A DNA stretch of 64,000 nt from Melieria omissa (taxonomy: Eukaryota > Arthropoda > Insecta > Diptera > Ulidiidae), in the NCBI GenBank assembly GCA_963971225.1, contig OZ020268.1, forward strand, positions 112,808,830 to 112,872,829, written 5' to 3'. Below, in pieces: positions 11,531 through 25,153 of this stretch. A model generated the notes under the pieces. It saw nothing but the letters and a program-made list of their open reading frames with translations. It did not search any database and was not told where the DNA came from. How positions within the stretch are numbered: the stretch's first letter is position 1; every line of letters starts with the position of its first letter. Both the position numbers and the translations under genes were made by a program.

Positions 11531-14500
11531 AAAAAATTTTTATGGGAGTTGACGTTTGCAGTAAACGTTTCGTTAAGAAACTCCTTTGAGGTATTTAAAA
11601 AACATGTTTAATTGTAAATAGGTAGTTTGAAATTGAGATTAACTATCTTTTTGTATGCAAAATTTTAGTATTAAAGGTGAATGAAGTCAAAATTCTAAAT
11701 AATGATAGACGACTGGCGTTACATCAGGGAGATAAAGCGCCGCGAACTAAGTTTCTTTATAAAATAGCACAAAATAAATTTATTATACAGAAATATTTTT
11801 TATTTGTCGTCGGAAAAAATAAAAGATTTTGCATAGTATTGCATAAAATTTTGATTAACGTTGTTTATTCACTGTGAAAATAATAATAATAATTTATTCA
11901 CTGTGAGTTAAAATTAATTCTGGAAAAAAATTGGGTAATGTTTGATTATATAAGTTGTAATTTAGCCAAGAAACGTCACAGAGGAGTTTAAATAAACAAC
12001 AGCACAGTAATCAATGAAAAATATAAATAAGTACATCTCTGTATGTCGCTTCGTTGTAGTTTTATACAAGATCCGAATATTCAGATGTAAAGAATCCACA
12101 TGGTTTGGGTTTTGGTACCCGAAGATTCCACACCGAGCAGCCATATTGTGCTGTTTCTCGATTAGTTTTGTATATGCTTCGATTTTATTGAATACTATTG
12201 TGTAGAAGAACGTGAATTACAATAGTTTTGAAATTCCTTAAAATTTAACAATTTCACAATAATGCTTGCTGTGTTTTAATAAGTCATTTGACTTATTTGT
12301 CGGCTTACAGGCTCCATTACAAGATGTGAATCGCCGATTCAAGTGACATGACATCAAGAAGTATTTATGTTCAATCGAAAGAAATTTCCCAGGGCTTTTA
12401 AAAAGAATTTTAATCTAATATTAAAATTATTCTAATGAATAGCGACACTCGGCGAACGCACAATGCAAAAAATTTTTACTGGGTCACTCATTTTGAATGA
12501 AGTAAAAAGTATGTAAAACAACAAAACTTATAAGCTTATCTGTGTGCACGGCCAATGGGCAGATGTTTGCGTATGCAAACAAATTACGCACATCATATTC
12601 AAAAATGTCTGAGCACATATTTATCACAAATATATGTTGCTATATGCGTTGTGCGTAGTCGACTATAGACCCCACAGACACTTATGCATTAAGTGTCAAT
12701 TGGCCCACACTTCCTGAAATAAGCACAATTCTTGTTGTTTGTTTGTTTGTTAACGTTATCGTGAACTTATGTTGACTTTACGAAGGTCAACTTTTACCGA
12801 TCGTGACAGAAATACCAGCTGCATAAGACTGTCAAGTCTGAGCATTTGCTTAAAAGGGAATTAATGAATGATAGACGGAAATTTGCCTTTTGCAATATTG
12901 TATTTGAAATCGATAATTCGTTGACATTTTGAAAGAGATACAACAAAATCGTCTGGTTCGGTAAAGTCTTTCGTCAACGTTGACATTGGCAACATTTTTG
13001 TAGGTCATTATAAATAAAATTAATTAAAAAAATTAAACACTTTTGCTGCTTTTGAATGGTTACTTAAAATAAAATTGGAAAATAATAAAAAATAAATAAT
13101 AAAAATAAAAAGTGGCTGGCCAAATATTTGGCTCCTTTAGGGGTCAAATATGAGAAATAATTCACTAAATTACGTTGGTAAGTACGTTTGGAAAAAGTAT
13201 TTGAAAAAATTAATTATTGTGAGCGATTCTACATTGAATTTCTGTAAAAGCTATTTCTGACGAAGCTGTAAGAAATTAATTACATATTCTCAAATATTTG
13301 TATAATTTTAAACATAACGACAAACCCAACTACCACCTTTCCTGTGATTATTGCATTTTCACAGCAAACCTTACCAAATAAGGAATCCTTGCGTATCGAA
13401 GTCGCTGGGTAATCAGATTTTTCGTGGCATAAGAAATAAATTCCATCTTAAAAACAGTGTCAAACAATAAATATTAGTAAATTTTGTTAATACGATGATT
13501 ATGAATATAACAAATCATTCACTTCGAATTGATATTTTTAAGTACACTCAACCACAAAACAAATGTCAAATACCGAAAGTTGACTAAATTATAGAAATTT
13601 TAAGGGAGTGGCGCCAGCTCTATATGCAAATTAAAACTTTTAAAAGGGTTTTTTCGAAACTGTGTTTTTCAACACGGCGACCACTATATCGCATGTTCTA
13701 CTAAACCCATAGATTTGAAATTTTTTTATATTTACACGTCTCCAGTCCGTGTGCTTTTATGGCTTCAAACAGAATCACATTGATAAAAACAAAAAGTCCT
13801 AAAAAGATTTAACAATTAATATAATAATTATATTTAATAGTTACTATGAAAATTATACAAAATTTTGGTTTAAGTAATGATTTCGTGAGTTTTTCTTAAC
13901 AAAAATCATACAAATAAACACAACAAATAAATATCGTTAATATTTCAAAAGTGCAAGCAAGTATATTTGAGCTGATTGAATACAAACTAACGATTTATAG
14001 ATGTTATTAAAGATTCAATTATAAAAATGTTTCTGTTGCTATAGAAAACTAAATCAGCTAAAACCATTATCAGAGTATAGAAAAAATTTAAAATAGAGGT
14101 CAAAATAGAATATAAAACACGAAAAAAATCGTTTTAATAAAACTCGTATGCGACTTTAAGAATTGTTATTGTTTGAGGGGCTTTAAGTTAACTTCTACAA
14201 AGAAATTTAATTTAAAAAATCGAAACGAAATCTAATACGAATCAACAAAATCAAACAATACAAATTCAAACAGTAACGCGACACTGTCTTTGATGTTAAT
14301 TTTTACGAATTCAGCTGCTAGAATTGGTTCTAACATAAACTCACTTGATGGCATTTCTGAATTTTGTTGCAAGCTTTTAGGGGCAACGCAAAAATACTCC
14401 ACCTCAAATGCATAGATCAAAACACAATTTGGAAATATCTTTCATACGGAAAGTTTGCCTCTTGCGAAACTCAGCATGGATCTCGTTTTTATCTTCCGAG

Positions 14501-15017
14501 TGCTGTCACACGTGAAGATTTGGCTTGAGTGCGATAAAAACTGACTTCCTACGTACTATATCATCTAAGTGTGATTGAATTAATGAAATGCAGATATGTG
14601 AACATAATACAATTCTGTCTGCTCAGTATCAGAACTCTTTCCTCTGTTTTTCCTTCTTCGCACTGAACTTAACTTCAAAGAAAGCCCGAATTTATTGTTA
14701 AAAGGTTAAACAAGTTTTCGACTAAATAATTAATAAATTCTTGTCCAAGTCCTGAATGTGATATATACACGAGCATATTGTTTTTGAAAACAATGATGGC
14801 ATGAAATTGTCTGCTATCTTATTTTCGGAATATTCTGCTTGTTGCTTCCTAAATTATTCTTCCACCATTTTTCGTTTATCAAGGAATACTATGTATGAAT
14901 TTTATATTATTTTTATGGTCAAAAAACAGTCATACATGGTTTTCATATGAACATGTTTTTTTATTGTAGTTTTAAATAACTTTCCTCGTATGCTAATAGA
15001 ATTGAAACATACAAATA
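11531..15017. other. AT-rich intergenic DNA
   Basis: No exon, RNA gene or clear repeat could be supported in this 3.5-kb stretch. It is strongly AT-rich with stops in all frames. Confidence 0.4.
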
Positions 15018-15023
15018 TTTATT
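15018..15023 (-). terminator. Possible poly(A) signal of the UPF0389-like gene
   Basis: AATAAA on the minus strand lies about 210 bp downstream of the UPF0389-like stop codon. The motif is common by chance in AT-rich DNA. Confidence 0.35.
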
Positions 15024-15230
15024 ACAAAATTTGGGAGCACATTAATTAAGGACCTGCTCACAGCGCACAGTGAATACAGTGAAAAAATATGGATTCGATT
15101 TCCCTGCAAATACTAATGGGCTTGCACACCCCAGGCCGCTTTCATCGTCCATCGTCCCTGACTGTGTTCATAATGTAATTGTGTAAGCATTGGTGTACAG
15201 TTTGGAGCTACCGTTGCACAGCGGGAATGC

Positions 15231-16609
15231 TCAATCCTGCGCCTTCTCTACAACTTTGTTCTGACTCTCATTGTACTTCTTGTGCCAGTCGAGGTTCTGC
15301 TTGACCACCGATTCACCGCTCTTGGCCGCCTTCTTGCCGCTGTACACCATAAGGCAGCAGCCAACAACAGTGAGTGCCATCATGATGTTGGCCATGCGAA
15401 TACGCACCCTGTTGCGGCAGCGTTCCATCACCTCATGGCTGAAATGAAAGCAGAAAAAAGCATATTAATTCAGCAAATAGTCACCTACTGACAGTAAAAT
15501 CTTGCGCAAACATCAGCCTGATTCAGTCAGGTTTTACAATTTTAGTTTTCTTTCGTTTTTATAAATTGCAATATAACAACAGCTGATCTTACTGTTTGAT
15601 TGCTATCACAAGTCGCCAATATGCATGGCTTTAAAATCCAATCAGTGCCTCTCGTTGAGCAAATCACAAACGACTGACAGGCAGGCGATGCGGCGGGTTG
15701 CCAAGATTGTTCACGCCTTTTTTTTCGTGATACTTACAATGTAGTCACGGAAGCAATCCCTGGTCATGCTGCTGGGCAGTGGGTGACTACCGAGCGATAG
15801 GAGTAGGACCCAATGCCGAAGCAATCACCCAGATAGCGTCGCACGTCGCCGCAGATAGTAAACATGTGTCTACGTGCGTTTATGTATGTTTCATCTTCAG
15901 CGGAACGCATAATCGGTTACCTGCAAATCTGCGCTTAGCTCTCAACTAACGAACGAATGTGCGGTAAAAGTAGAGGAAATGTTTGCAGTTAATTAACTAA
16001 TGTCAAGGAAAAAACTTATCGCGAACAAAAGCCGGCAATCGGCAATCAATCATTAGGATTGTGCACACGTACACAGCCCGCTCCTCATACCGCCCCTCTT
16101 CAACAACAATTTAGGCGGCGCATGGAAACTTCATACATATAACCACGAGGAAGATATAAATAAATATTGCGAGTAAACATGATTGTTTAATTTATTGTTC
16201 GTGTGATGTCCAATCGGGTTTGGCAATTTTCGCCTTAAACAGAGACAATTTGTCTCTGGCCTTAAACTTCCAGAACACTTGCGTGTCGCCCTATCAGTTG
16301 CTTTCGCCGCAATCCCAAGACGAAAAAACAAATGAAACGGCCAATTAACTCGATCCAACTGCCGCAGCTGTTTTAGTAACATCTTTCTCACTGCCGGTTA
16401 CTGGGTGTTTATCGGATGACTGTATCGCCCCCAAGGACTCACCTGACGTGTGTCGGAATTTCGGCGATGCTCTTATATTTGCCGCTCCATACTAAAAATC
16501 GCTTTTCGAGATTATTGGGAACGTGACCGTGGATCGCTTTGCCCGGTTGCTGTGAGAGCTGCTGCGATGTAGCAAAGCCACGTACCGACGAAATCATCGA
16601 GCGGAGCAT
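15231..16609 (-). CDS. UPF0389 / FAM162-like mitochondrial membrane protein
   Basis: Two exons, 16443-16609 and 15231-15438, join over a 1.0-kb GT-AG intron (donor CAG|GTGAGT, acceptor TTTCAG|C) into 124 codons. The start is the ATG preceded by CTAAGG; the next in-frame Met is codon 5. Residues 1-17 (MLRSMISSVRGFATSQQ) look like a mitochondrial presequence. Residues 28-59 carry the conserved HGHVPNNLEKRFLVW-type block, and about 72-89 is one hydrophobic segment (ANIMMALTVVGCCLMVYSG). A charged tail ends at EKAQD. This architecture matches the fly UPF0389 proteins, related to mammalian FAM162 (growth and transformation-dependent, mitochondrial, linked to cell death). The molecular function is not established. 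It lies head-to-head with the MRM3-like gene, about 870 bp apart. Confidence 0.85.
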
Positions 16610-16669
16610 CCTTAGCTAGTTGTTTTATTTTCGTTTACGAAACGGAGAAAGTTAGTAGCTATAACAAAA

Positions 16670-16783
16670 ATGCTAGTACAAGTCTGTAGCAAGCTACTAT
16701 CGAACTACGTCTTCACCGATGAAATTATCTTGACGAATTATTATACAATATTCCAGGCGAGCACCGATCAGCTGTACAAGTAA
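16670..16783 (+). CDS. Possible 37-aa small ORF, function unknown
   Basis: An ATG in strong insect context (ACAAAATG) opens 37 codons ending QLYK-TAA, 60 bp upstream of the UPF0389-like start on the opposite strand and in the bidirectional promoter interval with MRM3. The peptide is hydrophobic/polar with no signal peptide or recognised domain. It could be a translated upstream ORF of an MRM3 transcript or chance. There is no second line of evidence. Confidence 0.2.
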   Translation: MLVQVCSKLLSNYVFTDEIILTNYYTIFQASTDQLYK

Positions 16784-17475
16784 ATGTAATTTGTTGGGGG
16801 AGGTGAGGCGCCTTAGTGGAAGGCCGTTCGTCTCTGTGTTCACCACATTTAGCGAGTTGAAAGTAACGAAATTCGTTTATTCCACCAAACTTTTGCAACC
16901 AAATAACAGCGGCTTGCCAAACATAACGAACAACAAGTGAGTGGTTTTATTTTCATTGTTTCGCGCCAAAACGAAAGCTTTTAAATTATTGTGAGGGCAA
17001 GAAAGTGTTTTAAGTTTTGCTTTTAAAAGTAGTTAGTTATGATTCGGTACGAGACACGCGTATTTCGGTTCATCTAACAAATTGAGGTTTCATTGCCTGA
17101 GAAAACAATTGTCGTATGTGCTATTAAACACAATAGAACATACGGCATTCGTTTTCGCAGGCGACTGTTTACAAATGTGCCTACCGTTTATAGTCTGGCA
17201 GCACTTGCTAATACCAAACATTAAGCTCCAATGCACGTTCGAGTGCGCTATATATTGTTAAAATAACAATCCCATTACATTTTTAAAAGATGTATTTTGC
17301 CTAATTTTGTTTGTTAAATGTATATATGCAAGAAACAACCGTCGGCGGTCTTTTGTGTGGCTGATCTGGTCCCACCTGCTTTGAGAGTAGATTAAAATAA
17401 CATTTGTGCGCATTGGTCTTTATTTTGGCTCATGTGCTTTTTATTTAAAGACAATTCTAAAGCAACATAAAAAGG
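16784..17475 (+). promoter_or_regulatory. Presumed 5' flank of the MRM3-like gene
   Basis: This 690-bp interval leads into the MRM3-like start. It holds no coding exon that I can support and must contain at least the MRM3 promoter and leader. No TATA box or named factor site stands out. Confidence 0.4.
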
Positions 17476-18854
17476 ATGTTTTCGAATGTGTTGGGGCGTC
17501 TGCCTCGAGGACTTGGTTGGCGTTTGTCCACAGCGCAATTTCAGAGGTATGTCACTGACAAGGAGGCAAGTACTACTCCAAAGAGCGCTGCCGATGTGGA
17601 AGCGGAGGAGCTAATGGCAGCCGAAATGTTTGATAATTCCCTGCTCAAACACAAACCCGTAGTAGCCAGAGAGTTGCTGAAACGACAGAATGCGCCTAAG
17701 CAGAAGAAGCCGACCTCTTTCGACCAGCGACCAGCGTCAACTATAGCTGCAAGAGCGTCTACGCCAAAGCCGAAATCAAATAACAAATTCACAACACGGG
17801 TAACTGAAATGTGATTAAAACTGCCTTAAATGCAGCATCATAAGCTGATAACTTCCATCCTTATAGACCATTGACGACGCCGAACTGGGGCTGCAGTACG
17901 TGCGTCTGGCTTCTGAAGATCCCCAATTGAGTACGCTTATGACGACAGCACGTTCGCGCATACGTCGCAGCAAGACCGGCCAAATAGTGCTGGAAGGCCG
18001 ACGTCTCATAGGCGAGGCGCTGGAGTGTCAGCTCCACATGCACGCACTCATCTTCAGTCAGACAGCACAGCTGCAACAGCTGAAGGAAGAACCGACGCTG
18101 GCGGAGCGCATCAAGCAAAGTAAACTGTACAAAGTGCCCCAGCACAACCTCAAGATGTGGTCAACGCTGACCACACCACCTGGACTGCTTGCCATATTTG
18201 ACCGACCAACGCCGGAGGCCATTGCACGGAAAACACTGTCGACGAGCCCGCCGCTTCCCATCACAGTAGTGTGTGATAACGTCCGCGAGCCGAATAACCT
18301 GGGCAGCATTATACGCACTTGTGCGGCGCTACCCTGCAAACAGGTTGTGGTTACGCGCGGCTGCTGCGATCCCTGGGAGTCCAAGGCGCTGCGCGGTGGC
18401 TGTGGAGGGCACTTTCGAGTACCCATAATAGACCACGTAGACTGGGAGAATGTGCCGCTACTAATACCACCCGAGAGCGCCGACGAGTGCTGTGTATTTG
18501 TGGCCGAGAACAACCGGGAAGGTGTTAAGTCGAAAGTGCCGATGGTGGACTACGCAGACATGGAGTGCAGCGGTGCACACAACGTGGTGCTGATTGGCGG
18601 CGAAAGCCACGGTGTCAGCGAGAAGGCCTACGAGTAAGCAGCCAATGGCAATGACTACTTGGAATTAAAACTAAAACGACTACATTTTTTTTTATAGATT
18701 TCTGAGCACAGTTGGGAGCAGAGGCAAGTGTCTTTATATTCCGCTGGCGAATGGCGTGGAGAGTCTGAATGTGGCGTCGGCACTTACACTAATACTGTAT
18801 GAGCTGAGAAAGCGTCTGCCAAAAGCAGCAGTAGCCGAAAAGTCAAATATATAG
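17476..18854 (+). CDS. MRM3: Mitochondrial rRNA methyltransferase 3 (MRM3/RNMTL1-like, SpoU family)
   Basis: Three exons (17476-17799, 17867-18633, 18698-18854) with 67- and 64-bp introns give 415 codons, close to human MRM3 (420). The N-terminus [18 protein letters not shown] is basic and amphipathic, as a mitochondrial presequence. A substrate-binding region around residues 118-215 precedes the SPOUT methyltransferase domain. Motif 1 is [15 protein letters not shown] (about 245-259), motif 2 [10 protein letters not shown] (350-359) and motif 3 [16 protein letters not shown] (378-393). These form the knotted S-adenosylmethionine site, with the Arg in motif 1 and Asn/Ser in motif 3 intact. 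The family 2'-O-methylates a G in the peptidyl-transferase loop of mitochondrial 16S rRNA. The motif 3 exon is short and easily missed. All key residues are present, so the gene looks functional. Confidence 0.93.
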
Positions 18855-18984
18855 AATGAAAAAATTGTGATGTAATGTAACTTATAAGCTACGAGTGTTA
18901 GATATAATATTCTGAAATTGTAATATACGGTTTAATTTGCAGAACTGTTAATTTGCTGTAATTGTTGCATTTTGACTTCAAGCG

Positions 18985-18990
18985 AATAAA
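18985..18990 (+). terminator. Possible poly(A) signal of the MRM3-like gene
   Basis: AATAAA occurs about 130 bp after the MRM3 stop codon in a suitably AT-rich setting. The convergent importin gene would end on the other side. Confidence 0.45.
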
Positions 18991-19204
18991 ACTCAAAAGT
19001 TTGGCATAGAGTTGTGCAGATAACACGATCTCGGTTCCTTTTTGTGAATTACAATTTTGTTTGGTGGAACAATGGGATAATGTATTGAAAAATCCAATCG
19101 CTAAGGTAGGTTTACACCGACTTTAATCAGCCGTGGGCGCCTTTCACAATGTATAGTTACAAGTCTAATGAAATAAATAGGCGTCACGTTTAGGAATTCA
19201 ATTC

Positions 19205-19210
19205 TTTATT
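19205..19210 (-). terminator. Possible poly(A) signal of importin alpha
   Basis: AATAAA on the minus strand lies about 775 bp beyond the importin alpha stop. It implies a long 3' untranslated region (about 19200-19983) and no overlap with the convergent MRM3 transcript. Confidence 0.35.
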
Positions 19211-19983
19211 AATTTTCACTGTGTTCTTCTATTTGTTTCGTTTTTACCGTTAAGCATTCTTTGAAAAATAAAAATAAAATTGTAGGAAAACAAATTACAA
19301 AAAGAAATAACTGAATAATACGCTAATATGTATAATCAACTCAACAAGATGTTTCAACTTTCTTTAAATACACAAGTGTATGTATAAATATGTACACAAT
19401 ACAAAGTGGAGCAGAGCATACAAAATTAAAATGGGAAGGAGACTTTCAACCAAAACATTGTGCATGAGTACCAAAATATTGAAGAAAAAGGAGTGGTGGA
19501 CGAGACCGGACGTGACATTTTGAGCGTGCAAGGTAGAAACAAACCGAAATCAAACAAAATTGCGCCTCAAGTCGACGCGAAAACTGATCGAATAAATCGA
19601 ACTTAGCTGTCACTGGTTGGCGGTTGATAGGGGCTCGTCAGCGGAGGGCATCAACTGCCAACTGGTGGAGCTTGTTGTGCCTAACGTTTCACTTGAGTTG
19701 TTTCCTTTGCGTCGGAGCCCAGACTTCAGAGCAACAAGAGAGCGGATGCGGTGGTTGGGAACGCGATGTTTGGTTTATATCGCTTTGACTATGCACACAT
19801 AAAATGCAGCACGGTCGAGAGCGCTGCTGGAGGAACACGCGCTTCGGTTGTTAAGTGGCCGCTGGTTGCTATAGAAAATAATTTCACAGAAGACTGTGTG
19901 GTGCGCTTGGACGTGGTGTTAGGGATGAAAGGGAACGGACGCGACGACCTTAACGATAGATATGACAGTGGGCGCGCATGAGG
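19211..19983 (-). other. Presumed 3' untranslated region of importin alpha
   Basis: No independent gene is recognised. The stretch lies between the importin alpha stop and the nearest minus-strand AATAAA, and is moderately GC-rich in 19600-19980. Short open frames on the plus strand have no domain-like features. Confidence 0.35.
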
Positions 19984-22098
19984 CTAGAAATTGAAGCCGC
20001 CTTGGGGCGTGCCCACGTCCGGATTGAATGTGTACTGGTTGTCGTCAACGGCGGGCGCCACTCGAGCGTCTTCCTCCTCATTGCTGAAGTATTGTTCGAT
20101 TATGTAGAAGGACTTGTAGTATATATCGCGGTTCTCATGTGACTGCAAGTATTCGATTTTGTCCAGACCTACGTACGTAAAAAAACCATTGCAAGTGAGT
20201 TGAGAAGGGGTCAGAACGCGCTCATTGACTGGGTACTTACCACCGCACTCCTCTATTGCCATTGCGTATGGATTAGGGCGCGCAGCGAACTTTTCGCCGG
20301 CCTTCAGAATATTCTCGAGTGCATTTAGCGCCACCTGCACAATGTCCGCATCGACAACAGTCAGGAAATCGCACATAGGCGGTATACAGCCGACATGCAC
20401 CTGCAAGGTGAAAGAACATAAAAAACGTCAAGTGACGCAGTTGGAAAGCGCACCGCAACTTTCTACTTACCAGATATCGTATCTGCTCGGCGGTGCCACT
20501 GCTCGTGGCATTTGTTATGGCCCAGGCCGCCTCCTTTTTCGTTTTGAAGTCGGCGTTCTGCATAATGGTCATCAATATAGGAAAGATGTTGGCATCGATG
20601 ACGGCCTGAATCTGCTGCCGGTTGCCGGCAGCGATGTTCGAAATCGTCCAGCAGGCCTCCTTCTTGATGGTCTCCTGGGGCGAGTTTAGCAGCATGCTGA
20701 TGCAGGGCAGCGCGTTGCAGTTGAGAATCACCTGGGTCTGCACATCGTCGCCGGTTACAATATTGCCAACTGCGCGCAGCGCTGCCGTCACCACATTGTG
20801 TTGCGGATGCCTAAGTTCAATGGTGGAGAGTTGAGCACATTTGCGTAAAATGGACATTTTAACGGCTTACATGAGCAACTCAACCAGACGGCGACACACA
20901 CCCGCATCAATGACCGCCTGTATTTTGTCGTTTGGCCCGTCGGACAGATAGCTGATGGCCCAACAGGTATCACTCAGCACATCGGAATCGGTGTGGTTGA
21001 GCAATCGGGCCAGAATGGGTAACCCTTTGACGATTTTTGAAAAGTCGGCCGGAGGGTTCTTGCCGCGGCACAAATTCGACAGTGTCCACACGGCGTTCCG
21101 GATCATTGTCAGGCGGTCCGTGGTGCTCAGCACGCTGCAACGGAGCGTAGGGAGGAAGAGAAGATTTGTTGAATGTTGAGCAAGGCGGTGGGCGACCGGC
21201 GAGTCTTTGCACTTACTGTAGCAACGGTTGTAATATTCCTGAGTTCAGCAGGTGGTCGCGGCAGTTGGGCGAGTCGCCGGCTATGTTGCCCAGCGCCCAC
21301 ACTGCCTGCTCCTGCACGTCGATGTGCGGGCTGGACAGCAGCTCTATGAACACGGGCACTGCGCCAGCCTCGATCACGGTTTTCGTTTGCTGCGGTGTAC
21401 CGGAAGCAATATTGGTCAGCGTCCACGCGGCTTCAAACTATCAATCAAGCGAATCAGGTTAGAGTCAACGTTAGCGGTGTGCAAAGGGTGGCATTTGCCA
21501 ACTCTTACCTGCAGTGAAGCGTTGGAATTATTTTTCAGAAATGTCACGAAACGTGGCACTATGCCCTTTTGTATGACTTCCTCGATGGGAGGATTGGGGT
21601 CGCGCGACAGCAGCTTTCGGAACTTCTGTGTGGCCTCCAGCTGTTCGGCTTCCACCTCACTGTACAGCTGGTCAATCATGTCCTTCTTGATGATGGTACT
21701 CGACTGCATGTGCGCCGACTGTGGTCCGCCCTGTTGCATTTGTTGTTGCTGCTGTTGCTGCTGCGTGAGAAGCTGCTGCTGCTGAGCATGTAGTTGTTGT
21801 TGCTGATGTTCGTTGGCATTGTGTAGCATTTCGCCTTCCTGCAACGACACAAACCGCATGTTTTAAAGCGGAAATGACAAAAAATATGTCCAGTCTGTGG
21901 CGTTGCATTTACCTGTATGATTTCGCTTTCCATGCCGGCCACGACGGACGACGAGTCGAGCACGACATTGCGTCGCTTGATTAATTGTTGTTCACGCTTT
22001 TGCTTTCGTATCTGTATGCCCTCCTCCTCGCGGCGGCGGCGCATCTCGGAAGAGTCGAGGCCAGCATTTTTGTAACGATGCCTGTGCGTGGTGGACAT
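19984..22098 (-). CDS. Kap-alpha1: Importin subunit alpha, Kap-alpha1 (KPNA1/5/6) type
   Basis: Seven exons (21913-22098, 21509-21838, 21217-21437, 20871-21134, 20471-20810, 20241-20400, 19984-20168) splice into 561 codons. Residues 1-62 form the importin-beta-binding domain, with the basic run [20 protein letters not shown] and KRRNV. ARM repeats follow (about 130-500), with the tryptophan/asparagine NLS-groove ladder visible as [35 protein letters not shown] and [12 protein letters not shown]. The C-terminus ends TPQGGFNF after an acidic stretch. The [19 protein letters not shown] pattern places it with KPNA1/5/6. It ferries classical NLS cargo with importin beta. Residues 73-99 are an interrupted polyglutamine tract that makes the protein longer than the usual 520-540 residues. 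It is convergent with MRM3 and tandem with MIX23. Confidence 0.95.
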
Positions 22099-23624
22099 TT
22101 CTGCAAATGATCCAAAATCAAAACAAATTCACAACGACCAAATTTAATGCAAAATTTCGTAGCCAGCCATTACACCGAGCGTCCGCCCGCTAACTCGAAA
22201 TTGCACCTGCGCTGTAGGTTAGGGCGCAGCGTTGCCAAAAGGTCCTTACGATGCATGCAATAATTATAAATTCATTTTCACTTTTTACGACGCGCCTTGG
22301 CCAACAGCAGCATTCAGTATTCCGCCAGAACTACACTTTTTCAGCGCATGTCTGCAACGTTACTATAAATTTCCAAATTTACTACAAATTACGTTCACTT
22401 TATGAACCCGGACCCCCACCCTCTCGCGAATCCGCAACACTTCCTTCCACACCGCTTCTTATGCCATTTCATGGGCTCGCTGTCTGCTGTCAACACCCTC
22501 CCACCACGACGTTGCTCGTGTAAAAATTGCAAAACTTTCTGCACATTGCACTAACGCCCAGTCGCCTGTACTCTGCTCCGAACTATGCTCATCGTATAGT
22601 ACCATCTAAAATGGCCTGCGACGCAACGACTGTTGCCTTTAATTTACCTTTTACTGAATTCTATGACGCTTGTTCCAAAAATTTGCCAAAAGAAAAATCG
22701 AAGATCTGCACTGCTGACTGCTACCACACACTGAAATAAAGCAACGAATGAAGCTGTGTTTAATGAGTTTAAGCGATGACACATGCAGTGCACACAGTCT
22801 GCTCGCACAGGGACGGATTGAATATTGCAAAGGGCGCTGCATATAAACGCTATTGTAACCGATTTATAAAATTAAATAATTTAGAAAAATCATAAAAAAG
22901 ATAAAGTCTATTTCTAATCTTACATTCCGAACGTTGTTTCTATTTGTACTGAAACATATCATGTTGACAAGATGTCTATTATTCGTTACTTTAACAAAAT
23001 TATGTATATAGAAATGAGAAAAACACCAATGCACTGCTGATTTCTCAAATATTGTCTTTTTATTCTTTAAATCAGTTGGGATGAAAGTTTCCGGTGATAC
23101 TAAAATTAGAAGCTAAGCGTTATCTCTCACTCGAGATGTTTCTTTCTTTTTTTCGCTTGCAAAAAATATTTTGGCATACTTATACTGTAAAAAAAATTAA
23201 TCTGCCAAGTAGAAATTCTTCATAGAAACACAGTCCATAGTAATATTGCCGGCACATTCGGCAAATGTTTGCTTTTGCCCTATAAGCAGATTGGAATATT
23301 TTGAAGTGTTTGGACCATTTCCAAAACATTTACCGAACAAAAATTAACAGAATAAATACGCACTTCACTTCGTATCTCAATACATTTTCAATTACGTACT
23401 ACAATTCACACGAAAGAATGAGTTTATACCTAAAACGGTTTATTGCATCTTCTTGTCTGGAAAATAATTCAACAAGTTTACTTTGCCTTAATTTATAACT
23501 ACTCGATGAGCCTGCGGCCATCACCACTACTGGATGGGGAAGTCACGTCGTCGTCCAATTGGGCGCGTTCGCTAAGAAAGTATTCAGTCCAAATCCGTTG
23601 CCATCAGCGTGCGTGCAAAAGCAA
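22099..23624. other. Intergenic DNA upstream of importin alpha
   Basis: It holds the presumed importin alpha promoter and 5' leader (about 22100-22800) and AT-rich DNA up to the MIX23 stop. No exon, RNA gene or repeat could be supported. Confidence 0.4.
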
Positions 23625-24257
<633 letters not shown>

Positions 24258-25153
24258 GGAGTATTTGTGTTAATTTTGCTTTAAATTCAAGCTGAACGAG
24301 AGTGAGAATTTAAAGCGGTGCAAAAGGCAAATAGGATGAAGACGAACATAACCTTTCAAGCGGTCATCGGTTTGACAAGAGTGCTGTCAGTTTTTAGTGT
24401 TGCGTAAGTTGGCGCCGTACCCGTATTGAGTGCCTCTGAACCGGTTCAGGAGTAATTATTTTAATTGAATTTATTTTTACAAAACAATAAGTACTTACCA
24501 GAATATGTAAAGTAATACTGACATGAACACATATTTATAGAATGAAAAGTCGAAAACTGAAGCATCACAAACTTTTTATCAGAACGTTACATAAAAGATG
24601 GTAAATCCATATATGTATAGAGAGCAGAATTGTAGTTTTCAAAACGACTTTTTAAAAATTGATTACAATGCAATTCAATTTCGTCAAACTACTGAATATT
24701 GCTTCGATTTCCATAATTTTATCATGAGTCAAAAATGCTTGGTTGAAGTTTTCACCTCATTCAATTCACATTTCTTAAGCAATTTACAGCAAAACTGAAA
24801 GCAGATAGCCTGAACCCATAGTGAATTATTTCACTATGACCTGAACCTGAATAAATTTACAACTACATTAAAACACACCTAGAGTAATATTAAAATAGTA
24901 CGTAAGTATTTATTGCGAAGAAACAATAAAATGTGATTTAATTTAAAAGCTGTATTTGCTGCTTTGACGCTTTAATCCATGTAATATAGGTATGTACCAA
25001 AGTGCACTTAATTCTAATGCTCCTCTTGAATGATATTTTAAGGAAATAGTTCCATAAGCGTATCAACTAAATGGTTTGCAACTTTTTGCCTACACTCAAC
25101 CACCAGTGGTGTAAACGCAGGAAAATAACATAATCTTAAAACTAAGTAGGTAT
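24258..25153. other. MIX23 5' flank and SREBP 3' region
   Basis: The right part is presumably the SREBP 3' untranslated region; a minus-strand AATAAA lies at 24909-24914, about 240 bp past the SREBP stop. The left part is the MIX23 promoter, with a TTGGCGCC word near 24409. There is no other gene. Confidence 0.4.

Noticed and set aside
11280..11552. 90-codon Phe/Leu/Tyr frame
   Set aside because: It is a translation of the pentanucleotide microsatellite and not a gene.
18058..18513. 151-codon antisense frame within the MRM3-like gene
   Set aside because: It is the shadow of a real coding exon whose SpoU motifs are unambiguous on the plus strand.
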